From Paraburkholderia sp. (GTDB lineage Bacteria; Pseudomonadota; Gammaproteobacteria; Burkholderiales; Burkholderiaceae): a DNA stretch of 64,000 nt. The stretch's first letter is position 1. Each line of letters begins with the position of its first letter. Of the stretch, positions 1 through 8,989 are shown piece after piece. The DNA is taken from NCBI RefSeq assembly GCF_024281035.1, contig NZ_JAMXLH010000062.1, positions 1-64,000 of the forward strand, in the 5' to 3' direction. The notes beneath the pieces were generated by a model. That model was not told where the DNA came from. It made no database searches and saw only the letters and a program-made list of their open reading frames with translations. The translations under genes and the position numbers were made by a program.

Positions 1-54
1 CGTGCGTATCGTGCGTATCGTGAGTATCGTGCGTATCGTGCGTTTGGTGCGTAT
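1..54. repeat. 9-bp tandem repeat, six copies
   Basis: Six consecutive copies of a 9-base unit with consensus cgtgcgtat fill positions 1 to 54; units 3, 5 and 6 differ by one base each. The array starts at the left edge, so more copies may lie outside the window. It is non-coding as far as I can see. Confidence 0.9.
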
Positions 55-75
55 AGTGGCCGAAAATTCCATTCG

Positions 76-119
76 TCCGATTAACACCGCATTAGCACCG
101 CATTAACTCCGCATTAGCG
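76..119. repeat. 11-bp degenerate tandem repeat, four copies
   Basis: Four 11-base units (tccgattaaca, ccgcattagca, ccgcattaact, ccgcattagcg) follow the 9-bp array after a short gap. The period of 11 matches repeats in several other gaps of this window. The remainder, to about 489, holds no gene I can support. Confidence 0.85.
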
Positions 120-489
120 CGGCGAATACCTCTGACGAGCACCAAAACGCACTTCGCCAGGCGGCACGCGGCACACCATTCGCGAACGCCGCGCGCGCCA
201 CCGTACGCAACGCCTGCCGCGCGCGATGCTATCCTCTCCGAGTACTTTGCGCCCCGCTGCTCCACGCCACACGGGCAGGCCATAACGGGCGCAGCAACAC
301 CGCTCTCTGCGCACGACTCTGCACAAATGTTGCGCAGCACTTGTGCGCTATCGACGGCAAAACGCACCTGTCTGTCGCGTGGCGGCGCACGGCCGGAAAG
401 CGGCCAGAATCGTGGCGAATCGTGTAGCCCACACGCGCGAAGCACAAGGCGTCCTGATCGTCGCAGTCACGAGAGGCCATCCGTCCCCG

Positions 490-2082
490 ATGGATAACAG
501 ATCGACCGTGTTGACAACGTTCTGCCTCGTCGCGCTGACTGTCGTGGCGGTCCTGGGCATCGCCATCTACGCTGCGGATGTGGTCATCGAACAGCGTCAA
601 CGCCAGCAGGTCGACTCTTATTCGGAGCGCGCGCTGCTGCGTGCGGAACGCGTGACCGACGAAGCAGAATCGGCGCTGCGCGAAGTCGCGCGCTACGGCG
701 ATCCCCCGTGCACCGATGCCCACCTGCGCGTGCTCAAGCAAACCGAAGAGGCGCATCGCTATATCCGCGACGTGGGATACACGGACGGCCAGACGCTGCG
801 CTGCTCGACACTCAGCGCAACGGGCGGCGGCAACATGCCGCCGCCCGAATGGACCGATGCCTACGGTTTCTCCGCGTGGCATTCCGAAGTGGGCCGTCGC
901 GGTGCGAAGCAGAGCATGCTCAATATCCGCTACGGCAACAATCTCGTCGTAATCGACCCGCGGTTTTACGTCGATATCGTGCCGCTCAACGACACGCTCG
1001 AACTCGGCGTGGTGGAGACGCAGGACTCAACGGTCATCACACGCTGGCCGCGAACCAGCGAGAGCCTCGTTCGCGCCGCGGTCCAGCGCGATCTGACGAC
1101 AGGCTACGAGGGCGGCCGCTACTACGTGGTCGAGCGCTCGCACCGCTATCCGCTTGCCATCGTCGCGTACGAACCGGAGCAGCGCATTCGCCCCAACTGG
1201 TTCCGGCAGATGAGTGTGTTCATCGTGCCCGCGCTCGTCATCGGCGGCCTCGCCACCTGGTTCATCCTGACCTGGCGGCGCGAGCTGCGCACGCCGCGCA
1301 ACTCGCTCCTCGAAGGGATCCGGCGTCGCCAGTTCGTCGTCTGGTTCCAGCCGATCGTCGCACTCGCCAGCGGGCGCTGCATCGGCGCGGAAGCGCTCGT
1401 GCGCTGGCAGCTCGCGGACGGCACCATCATCGCGCCGGACTCGTTCATTCCGATGGCGGAATCGGTCGGACTGATCCAGCCCATCACCGATCAGGTGATC
1501 CGCTCCGTGTTCGAAGGCGCGGGCAACCTGCTCGCGCAGCGCCGCGATCTGCACGTCTCGATCAATCTCACCCGCGACGATCTCGAAACCTCGCGCATGA
1601 TGGAAACCCTGGAGGCCTGTCTCGTCAAATACGACGTGCATCCGGATCAGATCTGGTTCGAGGCCGTCGAGCGCGCGTTCCTCGACGCCAAACGCTTCGC
1701 GCCCGTGCTCGAGCGTTATCGCGCGGCGGGGTTTCAGATTCTCATCGACGACTTCGGCACCGGCTTTTCGAGTCTCGCCTATCTTCAGGAACTGCCCGTC
1801 GACGGCATCAAGATCGACAAGGTGTTCATGCACGCGCTCGTGACCGGCTCGGAAGTCAACGCCATCCTCCCGCACATCGTCGCGATCGCGCAGAGCCTCA
1901 ACCTCCTGACGGTTGCAGAAGGCGTCGAGACCGAAACCCAGGCGCGCTGGCTCAGAACCCACAACGTGGGCTATGCACAGGGCTGGCTCTACGCGAAGGC
2001 CATGCCCGCCGACGAGTTCGCACGCTACGTGCGCGCCGGACCGCCCATCGCCGCCGCAGGCGATGCGGTTCAGTCGGGATGA
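490..2082 (+). CDS. CSS-motif EAL-domain cyclic-di-GMP phosphodiesterase
   Basis: Membrane-bound phosphodiesterase (530 aa) predicted to hydrolyse cyclic-di-GMP to pGpG. A first membrane helix lies at about residues 8-30 and a second at about 241-262. Between them is a periplasmic sensor loop with the Cys-Ser (CST) signature of CSS-motif sensors near residue 105. The cytoplasmic EAL domain follows: EAL is at residues 301-303, DDFGTG near 420, and the KID lysine is also present, so the enzyme looks catalytically competent. In the CSS family, periplasmic redox state at conserved cysteines controls activity; that this holds here is inferred. The frame stays open upstream to 343, but ATG 490 is chosen because the first membrane helix begins directly after it. 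A diguanylate cyclase lies about 10 kb downstream. Confidence 0.9.
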   Translation: MDNRSTVLTTFCLVALTVVAVLGIAIYAADVVIEQRQRQQVDSYSERALLRAERVTDEAESALREVARYGDPPCTDAHLRVLKQTEEAHRYIRDVGYTDGQTLRCSTLSATGGGNMPPPEWTDAYGFSAWHSEVGRRGAKQSMLNIRYGNNLVVIDPRFYVDIVPLNDTLELGVVETQDSTVITRWPRTSESLVRAAVQRDLTTGYEGGRYYVVERSHRYPLAIVAYEPEQRIRPNWFRQMSVFIVPALVIGGLATWFILTWRRELRTPRNSLLEGIRRRQFVVWFQPIVALASGRCIGAEALVRWQLADGTIIAPDSFIPMAESVGLIQPITDQVIRSVFEGAGNLLAQRRDLHVSINLTRDDLETSRMMETLEACLVKYDVHPDQIWFEAVERAFLDAKRFAPVLERYRAAGFQILIDDFGTGFSSLAYLQELPVDGIKIDKVFMHALVTGSEVNAILPHIVAIAQSLNLLTVAEGVETETQARWLRTHNVGYAQGWLYAKAMPADEFARYVRAGPPIAAAGDAVQSG

Positions 2083-2194
2083 GTGTGCTTCGCAGATCGC
2101 GATCGAATAACGGAATACGTCGCCCGGGCGTTCCTGCAATAATAGGCGCGCGAAATTTCTTCCAACCGGATTCTCCAACCGCTGTCGAGACACG

Positions 2195-2842
2195 ATGAAC
2201 ACGCTGTTCTATTACCCCGGCAATTCAAGCATGGCCCCGCATATTCTGCTCGAAGAGATCGGGCAGCCATTCCAGTTGAAGCTCGTCGATCGTGAGCATA
2301 ACGAGCACAAATCCGCGGACTATCTGAAGCTGAATCCGAACGGCCTGATTCCCGTGCTCGCCGACGGCGACTTCGTGCTCTACGAATCGGCTGCAATCTG
2401 CCTGCATCTCGCCGATACGCATCCCGCCAGCGCCCTCGCCCCGGCACTGGGCACGCCGCAACGCGCCGAGTTCTACAAGTGGCTCATGTGGCTCACGAAC
2501 ACGCTGCAAAGCACATTGCTCGCCTACTTCTATCCGGAACGCTGGGTCGATGCGGAAAACGCGGATGGCGCCCGGCAAGTGCAGACACGGGCCGAAGCGA
2601 AGATCGTCACGCTGCTCGATCAGCTCGAAGCGCAACTGGAAACGTCAGGCGGCCCGTGGCTGCTCGGCGAAACCTATTCCGCACTCGATCCGTATGCGCT
2701 GATGCTCTGCCGGTGGACGCGGGGCCTTCAGCGTCCGGCGCGGACATGGCCGCGAATCGGCGCCTTTCTTCAGCGCATGCTCGAACGCCCGGCCGTTGTG
2801 CGCGCATTCAAGACCGAGGAAATCACGCAACCGTCGGTGTAA
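2195..2842 (+). CDS. Glutathione S-transferase family protein
   Basis: A 215-aa protein with the two-domain GST layout. The N-terminal thioredoxin-like half (residues 1-80) has FYYPGNSSM near the start, NPNGLIPVL with the cis-proline, and YESAAICLHLA, which matches the glutathione-binding ESxAI motif. The all-alpha C-terminal half follows. Length is normal for the family. The substrate cannot be read from sequence; this subgroup resembles uncharacterised proteobacterial GSTs. It stands alone between the EAL protein and a small conserved gene. After its stop a GC-rich inverted repeat (ccccgcgcgggg) may end transcription. Confidence 0.88.
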   Translation: MNTLFYYPGNSSMAPHILLEEIGQPFQLKLVDREHNEHKSADYLKLNPNGLIPVLADGDFVLYESAAICLHLADTHPASALAPALGTPQRAEFYKWLMWLTNTLQSTLLAYFYPERWVDAENADGARQVQTRAEAKIVTLLDQLEAQLETSGGPWLLGETYSALDPYALMLCRWTRGLQRPARTWPRIGAFLQRMLERPAVVRAFKTEEITQPSV

Positions 2843-2950
2843 AACAGGTGTAAAGCGCAATATCCCCCGCGCGGGGACTTCCTTCCTCTATTCGATCTGC
2901 CGCGGCGCGCTGCGCGCCCTGCGGCATTTCCGTTCAACGGAGTATTTCAA

Positions 2951-3292
2951 GTGATTCGAGTGATTCAAACGGGCAACCTCTTCAAGGACAACCTGGCGCA
3001 GCTTCCGGCCATCGACGGGATCGAACGTATCGATCTCGTCGACGCTCGGGGCGAAGTGGTGGCGACTATCGAAAACAAGCCGGGCAAGCAGGGATCGCTT
3101 GCCGTCTACCACTATCTGAAGCAGGCGTTCGGCACGCTCGACGCGCGCGCCGCCGAACATGGCCTCGCCGTGTTCGCCGAGCACACTGCGGACGCACGTA
3201 ACCGTCCGGGCGCGCATCCCAATGTCGATCGCCTGCTCGCCATCGCCGCGGGCGCCGCCGCCTTGCGCATCGAGGTCGTCGCAGCCGCCTGA
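2951..3292 (+). CDS. Small conserved protein, probably DUF2322 family
   Basis: A 113-aa soluble protein with a GTG start, preceded by ACGGAG at an 8-base spacing. It has no signal peptide or membrane segment. From memory the sequence (GNLFKDNLAQLPAIDGI near the start, PNVDRLLAIAA near the end) fits the DUF2322 family of short proteobacterial proteins; I could not check this. No catalytic motif is visible and the function is unknown. Codon usage matches the neighbours, and it is convergent with the AhpD-like gene. Confidence 0.75.
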   Translation: MIRVIQTGNLFKDNLAQLPAIDGIERIDLVDARGEVVATIENKPGKQGSLAVYHYLKQAFGTLDARAAEHGLAVFAEHTADARNRPGAHPNVDRLLAIAAGAAALRIEVVAAA

Positions 3293-3325
3293 GCGCGGTT
3301 GCGAGGCTTCGCTGCGCCGCACGCA

Positions 3326-3667
3326 TCACGCCGACTTCTGCGCATACGCGTCCATGACGCGCGCGGAGTACACGAGCGCCGCACCCGCGTTCACGGAAAT
3401 CGCCACGCCAAGCGCCTCGGCAATTTCCTCGCGCGTCGCGCCATGCTTGATCGCGGCGCTCGTGTGGGTGGTGATGCAGCCGTCGCAACGCAGCGTCACG
3501 GCCACCGCCAGCGCAATCAGTTCGCGAAACTTCGGATCGAACTGGCCGGTCGCGTTGCCGGCGGTAGCCAACTCCTGATAGCCGTGCAGCGTCTTCGGAC
3601 TGAGCTTGCCGATCTCGCCGATCGTGGTCTTCAACTGCGTCAGGTATTCATCCCAGTCGAGCATCAT
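3326..3667 (-). CDS. Carboxymuconolactone decarboxylase / AhpD-like protein
   Basis: A 113-aa all-alpha protein of the CMD/AhpD superfamily. It carries the redox pair CDGC followed by a histidine (CDGCITTH) at about residues 60-67 and the GATREEIAEAL helix. Both are the hallmarks of AhpD-type peroxidase or disulfide-reductase members rather than of the lactone decarboxylase, which lacks the CxxC. The start is the upstream ATG of a MM pair, with a GGGAGA ribosome-binding site. The likely role is thiol-dependent peroxide or disulfide reduction. The substrate is not identifiable and it has no obvious partner next to it. Confidence 0.88.
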   Translation of the reverse strand: MMLDWDEYLTQLKTTIGEIGKLSPKTLHGYQELATAGNATGQFDPKFRELIALAVAVTLRCDGCITTHTSAAIKHGATREEIAEALGVAISVNAGAALVYSARVMDAYAQKSA

Positions 3668-3797
3668 GGTCGTTCTCCCGGTAGGTTCGTAACGAATGAG
3701 TCGAGGCGCGAAGCCATCGCATGGACTCGCCGGGCCCAGTATAGAAAAAGCCGACGCGCTTTGAACCGGGGTCGTGCAGCGCGCAAAGTTGCAAACA

Positions 3798-4598
3798 TCA
3801 CGCGATGCCACTGGCCTGCGCAAGCAGCGCCGCGCCCACGGCCATGACGACGAAGCCGACGATCCGCGCCACGCGCTCGCCGTTACGCGCGAGACGCTCA
3901 CCCGTGATGGCGGCAGCGGCGAACGCCATGACACGCAAATCCATGACGCCGATGACGAGCACCATCGCCGTGATCCCCGCGCAGCAGCCGATGCAATGCC
4001 AGCCGAGCCGTACGCCCTCGCGCCACGCGAAATCTCGCGGCGCCGCCGCGCGGCAGCACGCGAGATAACGCGCCTTCGAAGCACTCAACTGAAACGCGCC
4101 CGCGAGCAGCACGACAGCACCCGTCGCGAAGGGCACCGCGCGCGCCAGCATGGGACAGCGCATCTCCAGCATGGCGAGCGCGACGCCCAGCGGATACACC
4201 ACGACACCGAGCGCGATCCACACGGCAAAGTAGCCCGCGCCCACCCGCACCGCGAACCATTCCGCCTGCGCCGCAGCGGCACGCGCCGCTGCGGCGCGGC
4301 AGCGCCAGAGCGCAGGCATGAGCGCGGGTAACATCATCGCGACCGTCATCGCGGACCACATGCCGAGGAACGAAGCCGCCGCGCCGCGCCAGGTTTGTCC
4401 GCACATGCGTGCCCACGCCATCGACATCGTCCAGCCGCCCGGCATCGGCATGCCGCCCTTCGACGACATCGACGCGCAGGCTGCAATCGTCAGCGTCGTG
4501 GCCGCGCAAAAGAGCAGCGCGGCGACGGCAATCCAGGCGACGGCACGCGCACGCCGCTGCTGGCGCACGCTGGCAACAGGGACAGGCAGGGCACGCAT
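3798..4598 (-). CDS. DUF2182 integral membrane protein
   Basis: A 266-aa inner-membrane protein of the DUF2182 family, annotated elsewhere as predicted metal-binding. It has about six hydrophobic helices. The conserved WSAMTVAMMLPA block lies near residue 100, and a Cys/Met-rich segment (CIGCCAGITAMVL) near 220 gives the metal-binding label; the biochemical role is unknown. A GAGGTGAG ribosome-binding site precedes the ATG. The DUF899 gene lies 72 bp upstream on the same strand, so the two may be co-transcribed. The gap between them is filled with an 11-bp repeat. Confidence 0.85.
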   Translation of the reverse strand: MRALPVPVASVRQQRRARAVAWIAVAALLFCAATTLTIAACASMSSKGGMPMPGGWTMSMAWARMCGQTWRGAAASFLGMWSAMTVAMMLPALMPALWRCRAAAARAAAAQAEWFAVRVGAGYFAVWIALGVVVYPLGVALAMLEMRCPMLARAVPFATGAVVLLAGAFQLSASKARYLACCRAAAPRDFAWREGVRLGWHCIGCCAGITAMVLVIGVMDLRVMAFAAAAITGERLARNGERVARIVGFVVMAVGAALLAQASGIA

Positions 4599-4617
4599 GG
4601 CTCACCTCGATGCGGCT

Positions 4618-4670
4618 TCAATGCTGTTTCAATGTTTTCAACCCAACTTCAACGCAACCTCGACGCAAAC
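4618..4670. repeat. 11-bp degenerate tandem repeat between DUF899 and DUF2182 genes
   Basis: Units read tcaatgctgtt, tcaatgttt (9 bases), tcaacccaact, tcaacgcaacc and tcgacgcaaac. They run directly up to the stop codon of the DUF899 gene. Together they occupy nearly the whole intergenic gap. Confidence 0.8.
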
Positions 4671-5438
4671 TCAGCGCGCGACGTATTCGTCGTGGCGGCG
4701 CCACCAGATGCCCGCCTCGTTGCGCCCGAGCGGCGCACGGTCGAGCCACTGATACATGCCCCACAAGCCGTCGACGCCGCGCGCATAGGCCGAATACGTG
4801 TGATAGACCGCGCCGTCCTCCATCGCGAACGCACTGATTCCGGGCCGCTCGCGCGCATAGGTGGGCGCATCGGTTCCGCAGGTGGCCGCGAACTGCGCGA
4901 CGGGTTCGGGGGCGGGCTTCGCATCCATCGCATGTCCGCCGCGCTGGTAGTTGTATTCCACGGTGTCGTCGCGCTGCTGCGCTTCGGTGAACGACACGTT
5001 GAAGTCGAAATTGAAGTCGCCGTCGAGCGAGGACGCCCAGGGGAATGTCCATCCCATGCGCTGCCGGTACGCGTGCAGTTTGGCGAGCGGCGCGCGAGAG
5101 ACGGCCATCAGCGTGACATCGTGATTCGCGAGGTGAACGACGAAGCCGTCGAAGCCGTCCGCAATCGCCGAGCACGACGGGCAGCCCGCGGCGTAATCCG
5201 GCCCGAACATGAAGTGATAGACGAGCAATTGCGAGCGGCCCTTGAAGAGATCTGCGAGCGTCGCCTGCCCTTCGTCGGTGTCGAAGCGATATGTCTTGTC
5301 GATACGCACCCACGGCAGCGCCTGACGTTGCTGTGCAACCTCGTCGCTGCGGTGCGTCAGCGCCTTTTCGGCGCTCAAAAGTTCAAGGCGCGCCGCCAGC
5401 CATTCTTCGCGCGTTCCGGTTTTGTGCATCGTGCCCAT
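4671..5438 (-). CDS. DUF899 thioredoxin-like family protein
   Basis: A 255-aa cytosolic protein of the DUF899 family, which has a thioredoxin-like fold. The recognisable blocks are KTYRFDTDEG, LLVYHFMFGPDY followed by a CPSCS cysteine pair near residue 90, and WTFPWASS. The start is the second candidate ATG (MGTMHKTG), because it sits 5 bases after GGAGG, whereas the upstream ATG has no Shine-Dalgarno sequence. The family is common in soil bacteria but its reaction is unknown; the CxxC suggests redox chemistry (inference). It lies upstream of, and may be co-transcribed with, the DUF2182 gene. Confidence 0.88.
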   Translation of the reverse strand: MGTMHKTGTREEWLAARLELLSAEKALTHRSDEVAQQRQALPWVRIDKTYRFDTDEGQATLADLFKGRSQLLVYHFMFGPDYAAGCPSCSAIADGFDGFVVHLANHDVTLMAVSRAPLAKLHAYRQRMGWTFPWASSLDGDFNFDFNVSFTEAQQRDDTVEYNYQRGGHAMDAKPAPEPVAQFAATCGTDAPTYARERPGISAFAMEDGAVYHTYSAYARGVDGLWGMYQWLDRAPLGRNEAGIWWRRHDEYVAR

Positions 5439-5564
5439 GCTTGCCTCCATGAGAGGGGTATCGTCGAGAGTCCGGCTCGCGATACGGTCAAGCGCGCCGG
5501 TACTCGTGTGCTAGATTAGTTGCCGGCTTCCGACGCAGGGAGTGACAAGTGTGGCGGGATTCGA

Positions 5565-6797
5565 ATGGATACGCTGATCTCGGCTGCCGCGCGCGCGCTC
5601 GCGGCCGGTGATCCGCTCGGCGCGCTGAACCGCGTCGCACTGCGCGACGATGCGCCCGCGCTCGCACTGCGCGGCATCGCGATGGCGCAGCTCGGCGACT
5701 TCGAACGCGCAAGAGCGCTCGTGCGCGATGCCGCGCGCGCATTCGGCGCCAAAGCGCCCGTGGCACGCGCGCGTTGCGTGGTCGCCGAAGCCGAAATCGC
5801 GCTCGCTTCGCGCGACCTCGGTTGGCCGCAGCGCGCGCTCGACGCCGCGCGCACGGCGCTCGAAACCCACGGCGACCGGACGAACGCCGCGCACGCGCGG
5901 CAAGTGGAAATCCGCCGTCTCGTTCTGATCGGCCGCCTCGACGACGCCGAGGACCGGATCGCCGCAATCGATCCCTCCGATTTACCCCCCGCACTGCGCG
6001 CCGTTCACGAACTGGCCATTGCAGGTATCGCGATGCGCCGCATCCAGACCCACGTTGCCCGCACCGCGCTCGCACGCGCCGTGGAGGCCGCTCGCCGCGC
6101 GGGCATCCCCGCACTGGCCGCCGAGATCGACACGGCGCGTGGCGTCCTGAACGCGCCCGCGGCGCGGCTTGTGGCAGGCGGCATGCAGCGCCCGCTGCGG
6201 CTCGACGAAGTCGAAGCGCTGCTGATGTCGAAGACATTCGTCGTCGACGCATGCCGCCATGCCGTGCGCGAAGCCGGCACCGTGGTCGCGCTCACGCGCC
6301 GTCCTGTGCTGTTCGTGCTCGCCCGCGCGCTGGCCGAAGCATGGCCGGCCGACGTGCCGCGCGACGCGCTCATCGAGCGCGCCTTTCGCACACGGCACGC
6401 CGACGAATCGCACCGCGCGCGCCTGCGCGTCGAAATGGGCCGTCTGCGCACGGCGCTGCGCCCGCTCGCCGGCATTCGCGCCACCCAGCACGGCTTCACG
6501 CTCGCGCCCCACACCGCGCGCGAAGTCGTGGTGCTCGCGCGCCCGGTCGAGGAACCGCATGCGGCCGTGCTTGCGCTGCTCGCCGACGGCGAGTCGTGGT
6601 CGAGTTCTTCGCTCGCCCTCGCGCTGGGCGCGAGCCAGCGCACTGTCCAGCGCGCGCTGGATACGCTCGCCGCCGCCAGCAAGGTGCAATCGTTCGGCCG
6701 TGCCCGCGCGCGCCGCTGGACCACGCCGCCCACGCCCGGATTCGCGACAGCCTTGTTACTCCCCACCGCCATCCCGACCGACCAGGAGCAAACATGA
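5565..6797 (+). CDS. Helix-turn-helix regulator with helical-repeat N-terminus
   Basis: A 410-aa protein of two parts. The first 200 or so residues are Ala/Arg-rich helices that look like TPR or other helical repeats. The C-terminal third has an OmpR-like winged-helix stretch (RLRVEMGRLRTALRP, about 290-304) and then a second helix-turn-helix (LALALGASQRTVQRALDTL, about 350-370). This suggests a DNA-binding regulator whose N-terminal repeats sense a ligand or partner; no ligand is visible. Its stop codon overlaps the start of the beta-propeller gene (ATGA), which implies translational coupling. The start could lie slightly upstream, but ATG 5565 begins the conserved-looking sequence. Confidence 0.7.
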   Translation: MDTLISAAARALAAGDPLGALNRVALRDDAPALALRGIAMAQLGDFERARALVRDAARAFGAKAPVARARCVVAEAEIALASRDLGWPQRALDAARTALETHGDRTNAAHARQVEIRRLVLIGRLDDAEDRIAAIDPSDLPPALRAVHELAIAGIAMRRIQTHVARTALARAVEAARRAGIPALAAEIDTARGVLNAPAARLVAGGMQRPLRLDEVEALLMSKTFVVDACRHAVREAGTVVALTRRPVLFVLARALAEAWPADVPRDALIERAFRTRHADESHRARLRVEMGRLRTALRPLAGIRATQHGFTLAPHTAREVVVLARPVEEPHAAVLALLADGESWSSSSLALALGASQRTVQRALDTLAAASKVQSFGRARARRWTTPPTPGFATALLLPTAIPTDQEQT

Positions 6798-7465
6798 AAC
6801 CGATGCCCGCCGAAATCGTCCGCGAATATGGCCCCTTCGCGGACAGCGAGAACGTTCACGGCGTCACGTATGACGGCCAGCACGTCTGGTTCGCATCCGG
6901 CGAGAAGGTGAGCGCCTTCGATCCGGCCAGCGGCGAACCCGTGCGCTCGATCGCGGCGCCCTCGCACGCGGGCACGGCCTTCGACGGCCAGCATCTGTAC
7001 CAGATCGACGGCGCGAGCATCCAGAAGATCGACCCTGCGAGCGGACGCATCGTCGCGACGATTCCGTCTCCTGCGGGTAGCGACAATTCCGGGCTCGCGT
7101 GGGCGGAAGGCAGCCTGTGGGTGGGGCGCTATCACGAGCGCAAGATCCACCAGATCGATCCGCAGACCGGCGCGATACTGCGCACCATCGAATCCAATCG
7201 TTTCGTCACGGGCGTGACCTGGGTGGACGGCGAACTCTGGCACGGCACCTGGGAGAACCACGAAAGCGAGTTGCGCCATATCGACCCGGGCACGGGCGAA
7301 GTGCTCGAACAGCTCGCGATGCCCGAGGGAACCGGCGTGTCGGGACTCGAATCCGATGGCGGCGACCGTTTCTACTGCGGCGGCGGCGACAGCGGCAAGG
7401 TGCGGGCCGTGCGTCGGCCCGCGCGCCAGGCGGCGGTCGCGGACGTGGATTCCGGGCCGGATTGA
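6794..7465 (+). CDS. Beta-propeller protein, glutamine-cyclotransferase / Vgb-like
   Basis: A 223-aa protein built of repeated blades with the pattern WVxG...IDP.TG (for example IDPASGRIVATI, IDPQTGAILRTI, IDPGTGEVLEQL). This is typical of quinoprotein-like or Vgb/glutaminyl cyclotransferase-like propellers. There is no signal peptide, so it is probably cytosolic. It overlaps the upstream regulator gene by 4 bases and is followed closely by a cupin gene, so the three probably form one operon. The length allows only about five blades, short for a closed propeller. The function is unknown. Confidence 0.72.
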   Translation: MKPMPAEIVREYGPFADSENVHGVTYDGQHVWFASGEKVSAFDPASGEPVRSIAAPSHAGTAFDGQHLYQIDGASIQKIDPASGRIVATIPSPAGSDNSGLAWAEGSLWVGRYHERKIHQIDPQTGAILRTIESNRFVTGVTWVDGELWHGTWENHESELRHIDPGTGEVLEQLAMPEGTGVSGLESDGGDRFYCGGGDSGKVRAVRRPARQAAVADVDSGPD

Positions 7466-7525
7466 GTGCGTTACGAGGGGAAATTCGCGGAGAAATACGC
7501 GGAGAACCAGGAGGAGAAGCGCAGC

Positions 7526-8047
7526 ATGCGACGCCCGGACTTCATCAGGCATTGGACCGAACTCGAAGACGAGCAGCCCGGCCACTATCGCGGCGACAGC
7601 GAACCGATGGGCTTCGGTGCGCCGCTTGCGCGCAAGCTCGGGCTCACGCGCATCGGCATTCATCACAAGCGGCTGCCGCCAGGATGCCGCAGCTCGTATC
7701 CGCATGCCGAAAGCGCCGAGGAAGAATTCGCGTACGTGCTCGAAGGCACGCCGGACGTCTGGATCGACGGCCATCTGTACCGGCTGCGGCCCGGCGATTC
7801 GGTCGCGTTTCCCGCCGGTACGGGCATCTGCCACACGTTTATCAACAACACGGTGGAGGACGTGCGGCTGCTGGTGATCGGCGAGACGTCGAAGCCGGAA
7901 AACCGGATTCGCTATCCGCTGAACGAGGCGTTCCAGGCGAGCCGCAACGATGGCTGGGACGACTGGCCCGCGCGCGCGCTCGGCCCGCATGACGGCAAGG
8001 CGCACGCCGGACCGGCTAACGCAACGGACGACCCGGACACCGCGTAG
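7526..8047 (+). CDS. Cupin-domain protein
   Basis: A 173-aa single-domain cupin. Motif 1 appears as SSYPHAESAEEEFAYVLEG (about residues 52-70) and motif 2 as PAGTGICHTFINN (about 94-106). The His, Glu and final His suit a metal site of a small oxygenase, isomerase or sugar-binding cupin. The start is ATG 7526, preceded by the strong GGAGGAGAAG site at 7510-7519; an open frame runs further up to the stop of the propeller gene. The operon position suggests it acts with the regulator and propeller. No substrate can be assigned. Confidence 0.85.
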   Translation: MRRPDFIRHWTELEDEQPGHYRGDSEPMGFGAPLARKLGLTRIGIHHKRLPPGCRSSYPHAESAEEEFAYVLEGTPDVWIDGHLYRLRPGDSVAFPAGTGICHTFINNTVEDVRLLVIGETSKPENRIRYPLNEAFQASRNDGWDDWPARALGPHDGKAHAGPANATDDPDTA

Positions 8048-8180
8048 CGTGCGCTCGATGCAGGTTGCATGCATGCATGCTGCGCGGCAAATCAGGCACC
8101 CGCGCCCGCGTTATCCGGGCACAACCCGTTCAACACCAGCTCGCCTGTCCTTCTCAGGCACTGCATTACCGATGCGACGT

Positions 8181-8648
8181 CTAATCGGGCTCGGCCTCCG
8201 GCTCCGCGCCGCGCACCAGCAGCACGGGACAATTCGCCTGTCGCACGAAACTCTCGGCCACGCTGCCGACCACGGCACGCCGCACGCCACGGCGGCCATG
8301 CGTGCCCAGCACCGCCAGATCCGCGCCATAACGCTCGGCGTCGCGCACGAGGCAACCTGCGATGTCGTCGGCGAGTTCGTGCAATTCGAGCAGTTCCGTA
8401 TCGCACCGCACACCCGCCGCCTCGACTTGCGAACGCGCCGCTTCGAGACGCTTCAGGGCGTCTTCGCGAAACCCCGAGATCAGCTCCGCAGGCACATACG
8501 TCATGCCGAACCCAAAGGGCGCCACGACATCGATGACAAGCGACACGCGGATGCTTCCACCCGTGAGGCGCGCGACACGCAGCGCCTCTGCCAGCGCATG
8601 CTTCGATGTGTCACTGCCGTCCACTGCCACCAGGATCTTCTGATACAT
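8181..8648 (-). CDS. Universal stress protein UspA family
   Basis: A 155-aa single-domain universal stress protein. The N-terminal ILVAVDGSDTS strand and P-loop, and the C-terminal GTHGRRGVRRAVVGSVAE block, form the G-2x-G-9x-G(S/T) nucleotide-binding signature of ATP-binding UspA types. An AAAGGAGGT ribosome-binding site precedes ATG. In Burkholderia, USPs are strongly induced by low oxygen. Here the upstream region holds two FNR/ANR-like boxes shared with a divergent cytochrome c gene, which supports anaerobic control (inference). It ends in the acidic tail AEPEAEPD. Confidence 0.93.
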   Translation of the reverse strand: MYQKILVAVDGSDTSKHALAEALRVARLTGGSIRVSLVIDVVAPFGFGMTYVPAELISGFREDALKRLEAARSQVEAAGVRCDTELLELHELADDIAGCLVRDAERYGADLAVLGTHGRRGVRRAVVGSVAESFVRQANCPVLLVRGAEPEAEPD

Positions 8649-8675
8649 CGTTGACCTCCTTTCCGGCCTTATTCA

Positions 8676-8687
8676 CATTCCGGAATG
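8676..8687. promoter_or_regulatory. Palindrome CATTCCGGAATG upstream of uspA
   Basis: A perfect 12-base palindrome 28 bp upstream of the uspA start. It may be an operator or chance; no known regulator is assigned. Confidence 0.35.
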
Positions 8688-8750
8688 GGCGAATTTCGCG
8701 CAATCCGGTGATTCGACATGCTCATCATCGAACTACCCGCGCGGAACGCG

Positions 8751-8764
8751 TTGACCTGCATCAA
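8751..8764 (-). promoter_or_regulatory. FNR/ANR-like box for uspA
   Basis: TTGAC-CTGC-ATCAA matches the FNR consensus TTGAT-N4-ATCAA with one mismatch. It lies about 103 bp upstream of the uspA start. Read on the minus strand (TTGATGCAGGTCAA) it differs at one of 14 bases from the second box at 8990. Confidence 0.6.
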
Positions 8765-8989
8765 GCAAGCCGGACTGCGCCGCGGCGATGCGCGTCACGA
8801 CGGCTCCGACACACGAGCCAACACGCCGCCCACAGGGCTTCGCAGCCTTTCTGCGTCGTTGCGCCGCTGGCAGCACAAGCTCGACGATCTCGCAGTCAAT
8901 CCCGTGCTCGCACATCGTTCGATGCTACTGCGCGAGCCAATCGAGGCGCTATTGCACGGTCATACGCACGGCATCGTCCGAGGCCTGCG

